64,000 bases of DNA from Leadbetterella sp040829825 (GTDB lineage Bacteria; Bacteroidota; Bacteroidia; Cytophagales; Spirosomataceae): NCBI RefSeq assembly GCF_040829825.1, contig NZ_JBFOLH010000004.1. The stretch is one strand, 5' to 3'. This document shows, one piece after another, positions 1-6,175 of the stretch (its first letter is position 1; each line of letters opens with the position of its first letter). The notes beneath the pieces are model-generated. The model searched no databases, had not been told where the DNA came from, and saw nothing but the letters and a program-made list of their open reading frames with translations. Both the position numbers and the translations under genes were made by a program.

Positions 1-172
1 TAGGAAACGAAATAAGGTCGAGCAACGGCCTTACAAACGTATTCAGGATACTCATCACGAAAGCCACAATAACCCCTGTGGTCAGGGTATCTACCGTAAT
101 GCCGCTGAATAATTTGGGCATCAGGTAAACCAGCGCCCCGGTCAGTACGAGGCGTATTGCATAATTGATCAT
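1..172 (-). CDS. Phage holin family 4 / YvlD-like membrane protein (partial, cut by window edge)
   Basis: The gene starts with ATG at 172 and runs off the left edge, so only the first 57 residues are visible. They are mostly hydrophobic, with two likely membrane segments (around residues 5-20 and 28-45) and the sequence NTFVRPLLDLISFP, which is typical of the YvlD/PF04020 family of small four-helix membrane proteins. The family's biochemical role is unknown; the holin name is historical. Its start codon overlaps the hisIE stop codon (ATGA), so it is probably co-transcribed with hisIE. Family assignment is fairly sure; function is not. Confidence 0.75.
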   Translation of the reverse strand, partial: MINYAIRLVLTGALVYLMPKLFSGITVDTLTTGVIVAFVMSILNTFVRPLLDLISFP

Positions 173-765
173 GAGCTATGTCGTTTAATTAAAACATCCA
201 GTACTTCATCCAGCTCCACCTCTTTGGCTTCCAATAGCACAAGGTAGTGAAAAAGCAGGTCGGCAGCCTCCCCGAGGAACAGGTCTTTATGGTCGTCTTT
301 TGCCTCGATGACCAGCTCTACCGCCTCTTCGCCCACTTTCTGGGCAACTTTATTGATTCCTTTTGCAAAAAGAGAAGCGGTATACGACTGCCCGGAAGGA
401 TTGAGCTTCCTGTCGTGGATAATCCCGGTCAGGTAACGTATAAACGCCACCTTCCCTGTATTCTGTTCCTCCCAGCAGGTATCGGCTCCGGTATGGCACA
501 CCGGTCCGGCGGGTTGCGCCTGGATCAGGAGAGAATCGCCGTCACAATCTACCGCGTGACTTATATAGGTAAGGTAGTTTCCGGAGGCCTCTCCTTTGGT
601 CCAGAGCCGGTTTTTCGACCGGCTGAAAAAAGTTACCTTCCCGGTGCTCAGGGTATGCTGCAGGGCCTCTGCATCCATATATCCCTGCATAAGTACCTTA
701 CCCGTAAGGTGATCCTGAACAATGGCCGGTACCAGCCCTTTTGAAAAGTCTGCTTCTCTTGTCAT
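169..765 (-). CDS. hisIE: Bifunctional phosphoribosyl-AMP cyclohydrolase / phosphoribosyl-ATP pyrophosphatase
   Basis: Cytoplasmic enzyme of histidine biosynthesis that carries out steps two and three: it removes pyrophosphate from phosphoribosyl-ATP and opens the ring of phosphoribosyl-AMP. The N-terminal HisI domain (about residues 1-110) shows the metal-site motifs DCDGD and CHTGADTCW. The C-terminal HisE domain (about 115-198) shows KVGEEAVELVIEAK and GEAADLLFHYLVLL, the usual PRA-PH helices. The 198-residue length is normal for HisIE. The open frame extends 32 codons further upstream without homology, so the ATG at 765 giving MTREADF was chosen. No other his gene is in view; the next gene downstream is the YvlD-like membrane gene, overlapping by four bases. 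Confidence 0.95.
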   Translation of the reverse strand: MTREADFSKGLVPAIVQDHLTGKVLMQGYMDAEALQHTLSTGKVTFFSRSKNRLWTKGEASGNYLTYISHAVDCDGDSLLIQAQPAGPVCHTGADTCWEEQNTGKVAFIRYLTGIIHDRKLNPSGQSYTASLFAKGINKVAQKVGEEAVELVIEAKDDHKDLFLGEAADLLFHYLVLLEAKEVELDEVLDVLIKRHSS

Positions 766-774
766 AACTGAGTA

Positions 775-782
775 CAATATTA
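775..782 (-). promoter_or_regulatory. Probable -7 promoter element for hisIE
   Basis: On the minus strand this reads TAATATTG, seven of eight matches to the Bacteroidota -7 consensus TAnnTTTG, ending 9 bases before the chosen hisIE start. That spacing supports the ATG at 765 and would give a very short leader. Confidence 0.4.
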
Positions 783-846
783 GTGATTGAATTGAAGAAA
801 CTGATAAAATTTTGTTCAGAAATTTTGACAGAAAAAAAACTCCTTC

Positions 847-854
847 TATCTTTG
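847..854 (+). promoter_or_regulatory. -7 promoter element for the tRNA-Gly/Leu/Gly array
   Basis: TATCTTTG is a full match to the Bacteroidota -7 consensus TAnnTTTG. It lies 33 bases upstream of the first tRNA, a sensible distance for transcription of the tRNA array. Confidence 0.6.
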
Positions 855-887
855 CACCCACATTGAACGGGAGAGATTCTCCGAAAT

Positions 888-960
888 GCGGAAGTAGCTC
901 AGTTGGTAGAGCGTAACCTTGCCAAGGTTAAGGTCGCGGGTTCGAGACCCGTCTTCCGCT
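888..960 (+). tRNA. tRNA-Gly (anticodon GCC)
   Basis: A complete cloverleaf can be folded: acceptor GCGGAAG/CTTCCGC, D stem GCTC/GAGC, anticodon stem TAACC/GGTTA with loop TTGCCAA, and a T arm with loop TTCGAGA. The discriminator base is T and is followed by CCA in the genome. It is 73 nt long. It differs from the second glycine tRNA at 1145-1217 at only two positions, one of them in the anticodon. Confidence 0.96.
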
Positions 961-1023
961 CCAACAGCAGGAAAGTTCCTATGAAAATGGGAGCTTTTTT
1001 TGTCTGTGTTCTGTAAAACAGAG

Positions 1024-1109
1024 GCCGGGGTGGTGGAACTGGTAGACACGCAGGACTTAAAATCCTGTGAGGCTTATCCCTCGTACGGGTTCGATTCCCG
1101 TCCCCGGTA
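1024..1109 (+). tRNA. tRNA-Leu (anticodon TAA)
   Basis: Class II tRNA of 86 nt with acceptor GCCGGGG/CCCCGGT, anticodon stem CAGGA/TCCTG with loop CTTAAAA, a long variable arm, and a T arm CGGGT-TCGATTC-CCG. The discriminator is A, as expected for leucine. CCA is not encoded. It lies between the two glycine tRNAs in the same orientation. Confidence 0.96.
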
Positions 1110-1144
1110 CTGAACAAAATGCCGTTCACCGGCCGTTTCAATAC

Positions 1145-1217
1145 GCGGAAGTAGCTCAGCTGGTAGAGCGTAACCTTCCCAAGGTTAAGGTCGCGGGTTC
1201 GAGACCCGTCTTCCGCT
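1145..1217 (+). tRNA. tRNA-Gly (anticodon CCC)
   Basis: 73-nt cloverleaf almost identical to tRNA-Gly(GCC) at 888-960. The only differences are one D-loop base (T to C) and the middle position of the anticodon triplet (GCC to CCC, loop TTCCCAA). It decodes GGG. Unlike the first copy it is not followed by CCA. Confidence 0.95.
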
Positions 1218-1321
1218 CTTCAAAAACGTTCCCTCTTCAGGTTTATTTATTTCCCGGGCAGATTACCGGGCTTTGTTGTTTAAGCCGTTTCCGGAAATTT
1301 CCGAATGCCCTGTATACGCAA

Positions 1322-1347
1322 AAAGCAGGCCCTAAAGCCTGCTTTTC
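1322..1347 (-). terminator. Rho-independent terminator of tRNA-Cys
   Basis: A perfect 10-bp stem (AAAAGCAGGC with GCCTGCTTTT) around a 6-nt loop begins two bases after the 3' end of tRNA-Cys on the minus strand and ends in a run of U. The A tract on the other side means it could also stop transcription arriving from the plus-strand tRNA array. Confidence 0.8.
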
Positions 1348-1349
1348 GA

Positions 1350-1420
1350 GGTTTCGAGCGGATTCGAACCGCTGTACGAGGTTTTGCAGACCTCTGCCTA
1401 GCCTCTCGGCCACGAAACCG
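1350..1420 (-). tRNA. tRNA-Cys (anticodon GCA)
   Basis: Read on the minus strand: acceptor GGTTTCG/CGAAACC, anticodon stem GAGGT/ACCTC with loop CTGCAAA (anticodon GCA), and a T arm with loop TTCGAAT. The discriminator is U, the identity base for cysteine. Length 71 nt. It converges on the glycine/leucine tRNA array. Confidence 0.95.
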
Positions 1421-1753
1421 TTCCTCAATTGGAAATGCAAAGGTACCGGTTTTCGTTTAGTTATCCAAAATTTCTCACGGATAAAATCTACCTGGATTTC
1501 TCCCACAAGCTGTCAGCCTCCAGCTATTAGAAACCGGGCACACCCGGAGATATGCCTCCCGCCGCGGCTGATAGCTATTAAGAATCTGTGTGGTTCCATC
1601 TGACAGCTGCTTTTTCAGAACAGGGGTGTCCAAAAAGTCGTACAGTAACCACGAAGTGGTCAAATGTTTTCCCTTTTTCCAAAGCCTTACAATCTGTGAG
1701 AAATTACCCCTTTCCGTGAGAAAAATACACTTTTTTTCGGAACTTTGCACGGC
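1421..1753. other. Intergenic region with degenerate inverted-repeat DNA
   Basis: No convincing gene. Open frames here show no family features and one of them runs into the glycosyltransferase start region. Two related words occur, GTCAGCCTCCAGCTATTAG near 1511-1529 and GGCTGATAGCTATTAAG near 1566-1582, and resemble the TCAGCTGTTAGCCATCAG-type DNA at 38994-39050, so this may be a decayed dispersed repeat. The last bases before the next gene contain GAACTTTG, a near match to a -7 box. Confidence 0.4.
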
Positions 1754-2596
1754 ATGAAAATTCCTTTAACTGCCATCATTCTGACCTTCAATGAAGAAAA
1801 AAACATCGTTGAATGTCTCGACAGCCTGGTTTCGTGGGTAGACCAGGTAATTGTTGTTGATTCGTATTCCACTGACGCCACCCTGGAGCTGATCAGCCGT
1901 TACCCCGGTGTGCAGGTGCATCAGCACGAATTTGTGAACTATTCGGTACAGCGGAACTGGGCCTTTGAACATGTGGCTATCCGCAATGAATTTATCATGA
2001 ACCTGGATGCCGACCACCGCGTAACCCCTGAGCTCAGAGAAGAGCTCATTGCGCACTTCAGCAAGGGAATTTCCGTGGGAATAAACGGGTTTATGGCTTC
2101 ACGCCAGACCATGTTCCTCGGCCGGTGGATCCGGCACGGCGGACATTATCCCGTCTATCACGGCATTATCTTCCGGAAGGGTTTCGGCTACTGTGAGCAC
2201 AAAGAATACGACCAGCATTTTGTTATTGAAGGAGAGGCGATAGTGCTGAAAGGCAACGTGATCGATATCATCACCGAATCGCTCACCACCTTCACGGCCC
2301 GCCACAACAAATGGGCTACCTTAGAAGCCCAGGATGCCATCCGGCTATTGCAGGAAGTCAACGAAAAAACCGTTAAAGCCGATAAGAACGGGAACCCCAT
2401 GGAGGTTCGCCGGTATCAACGGCTTAAATACTACTCCTATCCGAAATTCTGGCGGGTATTCCTGTATTTCGGCTATCGCTACTTCCTGAAAATGGGATTC
2501 AGAGACGGGAAAGAAGGCCTTATCTTTCATTTCCTGCAAGGCTTCTGGTTCCGGTTCCTGGTAGATGCAAAAATTTACGAAGCGGAGAAGGGCTGA
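1754..2596 (+). CDS. Family 2 glycosyltransferase (WaaE/KdtX-like)
   Basis: Probable cytoplasmic or membrane-associated sugar transferase acting on lipopolysaccharide core or another envelope glycan. The N-terminal GT-A fold is clear: LTAIILTFNEEKNIVECLDSL at residues 5-25 is the nucleotide-binding strand, VDQVIVVDSYSTDAT follows, and LDADHR near residue 82 is the DxD-type metal/sugar-nucleotide motif. The conserved QRNWAFE and the basic, aromatic C terminus match WaaE-like glycosyltransferases. The ATG at 1754 was preferred to a TTG nine bases earlier. The length of 280 residues is normal. Acceptor and donor cannot be told from sequence. Confidence 0.8.
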   Translation: MKIPLTAIILTFNEEKNIVECLDSLVSWVDQVIVVDSYSTDATLELISRYPGVQVHQHEFVNYSVQRNWAFEHVAIRNEFIMNLDADHRVTPELREELIAHFSKGISVGINGFMASRQTMFLGRWIRHGGHYPVYHGIIFRKGFGYCEHKEYDQHFVIEGEAIVLKGNVIDIITESLTTFTARHNKWATLEAQDAIRLLQEVNEKTVKADKNGNPMEVRRYQRLKYYSYPKFWRVFLYFGYRYFLKMGFRDGKEGLIFHFLQGFWFRFLVDAKIYEAEKG

Positions 2597-2604
2597 CACC
2601 ATCC

Positions 2605-3792
2605 CTACTCCACATCATTCACCTTTCCTATAAACTGGATGGTGTCAGAAGTCTTCTCCACTATCGCAAATGCAAAGGGCCTGTCGCAACGGAAAACCGT
2701 ATACATGGGCGCAGAAGTAACCCCGACGCCGATACTGGTAACCGCTGCTGCCTCTGATCCTTTCTCGTCTACCGACAGGTAGGTATCCTGCTTTACAAAG
2801 TCTACAAACAGCCGGCCCGACTTCGATATGCCGCCCAGCTCTGCCCTGTCGGTAAATGCCCTCTTCATACCCATAGCCTGCAGCACGCCCGTCAGGTTTT
2901 TACTCAACTCCATTTTGAACCTGGGTAAGGTTACGGCTACTTTCTGCTTCACCAGGCCGGCCCGTGCCGCATCCCACTGCTCCCGGGTCAGGTTCCTGAT
3001 CATTTCATCAGCGGTACCTTTTACCGGCAGCATGGCAATAAAGGCATATTTTTCATTCCCGTAGGGCAGCTCCACCATCCGGAACGACCCGTTTTCGGTA
3101 TAGGCGAAATCCTTCTGCACAGACATGAAGTCCTGGCTGACCTCACGGGTGGCCCCGTAAAAAGGCGCCTTCACCGTATTCTTCTCGTCAAACTTCTCGG
3201 TCCAGTCGCCTTTGAAGTAAAGTGCATTCAACAGAAACAGTACCTGGTGCGGCTCAATTTTCTCCAGTACCTGCCTGATCTTATCATTGGTCTGCGCGGC
3301 CGCCCAGCGGTTGATCTTATCTACCGTGGCGGGATCACTGAAATTTTCGGCATAAACGCCTGCGTTAAAGCTCTTTTTCAGCGTTTCGAGGTACGCGTTT
3401 TCTACGGTAAAGTCTTTCTCATACCATACCGAACTGGCCGTGGTATTGGTCACCGCCGGGTCTACCCGGGGCAGCTTATCGATCAGCTCGGCATACGAAA
3501 TGTTCATGTCGGCCAGGTCAGCGTTACTAAAGCCCAGCACCTGCCGGATCTCCTCCCGGGTTTCTCCCTCCGTGCCGTTCACCAGCATTCCCAGCGCTAT
3601 ATTCAGGCTCAGCGGGGAAAGGAAATAGCTTCCCCCGTTTTCCTGTTCGTAGGTTTTCCAGAAATCCATGGCAAACGAGGTGGTTTTTGCCGAAAACCCG
3701 GCCGGTATATTTACACTGGCCGCCTCCGGAACATGCTTATCCGTACAGGCGGTGAATACCGCGAGGGAGATGAATAATGTTAGTTTTTTCAT
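2605..3792 (-). CDS. Serpin family lipoprotein, probably inhibitory
   Basis: Serine/cysteine protease inhibitor predicted to sit on the cell surface or in the periplasm. Residues 1-17 form a lipoprotein signal peptide with lipobox FTAC. The rest follows the serpin fold: SPLSLNIALGMLVNGTEGETREEI near residues 57-80, the NALYFKGDWTEKF core near 185, and the C-terminal block DRPFAFAIVEK with IQFIGKV. The reactive-centre hinge GSEAAAVTSIGVGVTSAP has the small residues needed for loop insertion, which is the hallmark of inhibitory serpins. The scissile bond is not certain, probably near V-T-S. ATG at 3792 was chosen over an upstream extension because it starts the signal peptide. Length 395 residues, normal. 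It converges on the glycosyltransferase with 8 bases between stops. Confidence 0.9.
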   Translation of the reverse strand: MKKLTLFISLAVFTACTDKHVPEAASVNIPAGFSAKTTSFAMDFWKTYEQENGGSYFLSPLSLNIALGMLVNGTEGETREEIRQVLGFSNADLADMNISYAELIDKLPRVDPAVTNTTASSVWYEKDFTVENAYLETLKKSFNAGVYAENFSDPATVDKINRWAAAQTNDKIRQVLEKIEPHQVLFLLNALYFKGDWTEKFDEKNTVKAPFYGATREVSQDFMSVQKDFAYTENGSFRMVELPYGNEKYAFIAMLPVKGTADEMIRNLTREQWDAARAGLVKQKVAVTLPRFKMELSKNLTGVLQAMGMKRAFTDRAELGGISKSGRLFVDFVKQDTYLSVDEKGSEAAAVTSIGVGVTSAPMYTVFRCDRPFAFAIVEKTSDTIQFIGKVNDVE

Positions 3793-3833
3793 AAAATATA
3801 TTAGTTCCGGGTAAGAGTACCCTCTGTCAGTTC

Positions 3834-3884
3834 GAGCGTAGTCGAGAACCGAGCGTAGTCGGGAACCGGGTGTAGTCAAGAACC
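3834..3884. repeat. Three tandem 17-bp units of a dispersed intergenic repeat
   Basis: Three consecutive 17-bp units (GAGCGTAGTCGAGAACC, GAGCGTAGTCGGGAACC, GGGTGTAGTCAAGAACC) lie between the META lipoprotein and the serpin. The same unit occurs at 30401-30417 and, inverted, at 48306-48322. It seems to be a small dispersed repeat family. Confidence 0.75.
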
Positions 3885-3916
3885 GACACTGTTGTCCCGA
3901 ACTCTTCACTATCTGC

Positions 3917-4399
3917 TTACTTAAATATTATTTCCTGTCCTTTCCCGTTTTTCAGGGTCAGCCGGTTGTCTTTAAATGAAAATGCATTCACCGAGGCCAG
4001 CCGTTCGAAATAATCCTTCTCAAAGGCCATGTCCTCCTTTGAGCCGCCGATCTCTGTCATGGAGAGATTAACGATTTTCAGGGTATTGTTCCCCGTCAGG
4101 CTATATCCTGCCTCGTAGAAATTAACGGCACCAAGGCCACTGAGAATGTAATTTCCGGCCAGGTTACGCTGGGTTTTGAATTCCAGCACCGTATTTTTGC
4201 TTACCCTGCCTGTTTCGTAAGCGTCCAGCTTCCACTCGCGGGCAGGCAGATACCCGTAATCACCGGCAAAGTCTCCGGCAGAACCGGCAGGGCCCTGGGG
4301 TCCCCCATTCAACGACAGGTTCTCATCCATCATCCCTTCTCTCAAATCAGCACATGCCAGCACACCCAGAAGGAGCCCGATCAACGTAATCTTTTTCAT
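3917..4399 (-). CDS. META domain lipoprotein
   Basis: 160-residue predicted lipoprotein (signal peptide with lipobox GVLAC, Cys16). After a Gly/Pro-rich linker the remainder resembles the META/HslJ domain: WKLDAYETG near residue 56, then LEFKTQRNLAGNYILSG, and the family-typical ending LSMTEIGGSKEDMAFEKDYFERL, followed by FSFKDNRLTLKNGKG. META domains are small envelope proteins of unknown biochemical role, linked in E. coli to heat-shock and novobiocin resistance. It lies upstream of the serpin on the same strand, separated by the 17-bp repeats, and may be co-transcribed with it. Confidence 0.75.
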   Translation of the reverse strand: MKKITLIGLLLGVLACADLREGMMDENLSLNGGPQGPAGSAGDFAGDYGYLPAREWKLDAYETGRVSKNTVLEFKTQRNLAGNYILSGLGAVNFYEAGYSLTGNNTLKIVNLSMTEIGGSKEDMAFEKDYFERLASVNAFSFKDNRLTLKNGKGQEIIFK

Positions 4400-4409
4400 T
4401 GGTATATGT

Positions 4410-4463
4410 TAGTTCCGGATAGCGAGTGTCGGGTAGTGAGTTCCGGGTGGGCAAGTCGACTTG
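4410..4463. repeat. Short intergenic repeat of the TTAGTTCCGG type
   Basis: The words TAGTTCCGG, TCGGGTAGTGAGTTCCGGG and a later inverted CCCGGAACTAA (near 4493) occur together here. Related words are found upstream of the serpin gene (near 3811) and upstream of trpD (43068-43092). This looks like a second small dispersed repeat type. Confidence 0.4.
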
Positions 4464-4654
4464 TTTAATAACTCCTTATCGGTCACTAAACACCCGGAAC
4501 TAATTATCAGAATTAGAGCAGCGGGCCCTTAACGAAACCCGCCACTCAATTACACCCTTTACCCTTTTTACTATAGACCCGTTCCGGTTGAAAAAGGTTG
4601 GAACCGTATGCCTGTTTTTTTCACCTTTAGTCGTCAAAACCGGTCATATTTGGA

Positions 4655-4662
4655 TAATTTTG
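4655..4662 (+). promoter_or_regulatory. -7 promoter element for the GH13 gene
   Basis: TAATTTTG is a full match to the Bacteroidota TAnnTTTG box, 20 bases upstream of the TTG start at 4683. This supports that unusual start codon. Confidence 0.6.
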
Positions 4663-4682
4663 CATAAAATTATTCCTGAACA

Positions 4683-6161
4683 TTGATACCTGCCCTGTTC
4701 TACCAGATCTTTGTACGGTCGTTTTCAGACGGCAACGGCGACGGCATCGGTGACCTCCGGGGCATCATTCATAAGCTTGATTACCTGGCCTACCTGGGCG
4801 TAGAGGGCATCTGGCTTTCTCCCGTATTTCCTTCTCCTTCCTATCATAAATACGATGTAACCGACTATTACGGCATTGATCCGGAATACGGCACAATGGC
4901 CGATTTCGATGAGCTGGTAGAAACCGCCGGCAGGAAAGGAATAAAAATCCTGCTTGACCTGGTGGTCAGCCATACCAGCCGCCTGCATCCCTGGTTCCGG
5001 GAGGCCCAAAGCTCGCCCGGCAGCCCCTACCGCGATTATTATATCTGGAAATCACCGGCGATCATCCGGAACCTGGGTCTTGCCACCCGCCATGCCACAC
5101 CCGATACCGCCATCCGGAAGCCCTGGCACAAGGCTCCCGGGAATACGGAGAAATATTACGGCATCTTCTCCGCAGAAATGCCCGATCTCAATCTTGAAAA
5201 CCTTCCTACCCGCATTGAAATCCTCGAAATTGCCCGTTTCTGGATGCGGAAAGGGGTTTACGGCTTCCGGCTGGACGCCGCCAAGCACCTCTACCCTTCC
5301 TGGCTGCCCACGGAAAGAAATACCCGCTTCTGGGAAGCCCTGCGCGAAGAGCTGGAAAAAGACTTCGGCGAAGTATACCTTGTGGGCGAAGTGTGGTCTG
5401 CCCCCCAGCAGGTAGCGCCTTTCCTGCGCGGACTGACCGCCAGCTTCAATTTTGAGCTCTGTTATGATATACGCGATGTGCTTCTGCACGAGCATGATAC
5501 CCGGAACCTGGTGGCCAAGCTGCTTGAAAGCTACCGCATCTACAGCGCCGTAAACCCCGGGTTTACAGATGCCACTTTTCTCGGTAACCACGACCAGGAG
5601 CGTATTGCCTCGGTGCTGCAGAACCATACCCGGAAGCTGATGGCGGCGGTTAACCTTCTTATGACACTGCCGGGCAATCCTTTCCTGTATTATGGCGAAG
5701 AGCTGGCCACAGAAGGGAAAAAGCCGGACCAGCGCCTGCGCGAGCCCTTCCTGTGGAACTACCGGCATAACGACCTCTTCCGCACCGGCTGGATCAGGGG
5801 CCATTACAGCCATGACCTCCGCCTGCGGCCGCTTGCTGTGCAATCGGAAGACCATAGCTCCGTATTTTCCCATTATCGCCGGATGATCGGCTTCCGGAAA
5901 GCCCACCCGGCCCTGGCGCAGATCACCCCGGCCAACCTGGAAGAATCGGGCATTGATGACCATACCCTCATTTCTTTCATACGAACGAACCCCGGAGAAA
6001 AACTGTTGATACTACAGAACCTCTCTAATGAAATCCGGACACTCGAACTGAACTTCTCCATAAATCAGTTACTTTTATCCACGCAAAAGAGTACGTTCTT
6101 CGGCTCTTCTGCCTGCCTCCAACCCTTTGGTTTGCTGGTTCTTGCTTTAGGGCATACTTAA
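4683..6161 (+). CDS. GH13 alpha-amylase family glycosidase
   Basis: Alpha-glucan hydrolase or transglycosylase with a (beta/alpha)8 barrel. The catalytic triad is complete: nucleophile Asp198 in GFRLDAAKHL, acid/base Glu236 in VGEVWSAP and transition-state Asp304 in LGNHDQERI. Region I reads DLVVSHTS (Asp92-His97), with Ser in place of the common Asn before His. Region V-like MPDLNLEN is near 166-173. No signal peptide is seen, so it is probably cytoplasmic and would act on maltodextrin or a similar substrate. The only start that fits the promoter at 4655 is TTG at 4683; the protein then begins directly with ALFYQIFVRSF, the usual first strand. Length 492 residues. The exact activity (alpha-amylase, alpha-glucosidase, neopullulanase-like) is not determined. 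Confidence 0.9.
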   Translation: MIPALFYQIFVRSFSDGNGDGIGDLRGIIHKLDYLAYLGVEGIWLSPVFPSPSYHKYDVTDYYGIDPEYGTMADFDELVETAGRKGIKILLDLVVSHTSRLHPWFREAQSSPGSPYRDYYIWKSPAIIRNLGLATRHATPDTAIRKPWHKAPGNTEKYYGIFSAEMPDLNLENLPTRIEILEIARFWMRKGVYGFRLDAAKHLYPSWLPTERNTRFWEALREELEKDFGEVYLVGEVWSAPQQVAPFLRGLTASFNFELCYDIRDVLLHEHDTRNLVAKLLESYRIYSAVNPGFTDATFLGNHDQERIASVLQNHTRKLMAAVNLLMTLPGNPFLYYGEELATEGKKPDQRLREPFLWNYRHNDLFRTGWIRGHYSHDLRLRPLAVQSEDHSSVFSHYRRMIGFRKAHPALAQITPANLEESGIDDHTLISFIRTNPGEKLLILQNLSNEIRTLELNFSINQLLLSTQKSTFFGSSACLQPFGLLVLALGHT

Positions 6162-6175
6162 ATTTGATTCCTTGT

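Noticed and set aside
1067..1603. 178-codon plus-strand open frame
   Set aside because: It runs through tRNA-Leu, tRNA-Gly and tRNA-Cys and has no protein signature.
5052..5963. 303-codon minus-strand frame
   Set aside because: Shadow of the GH13 gene; no domain features.
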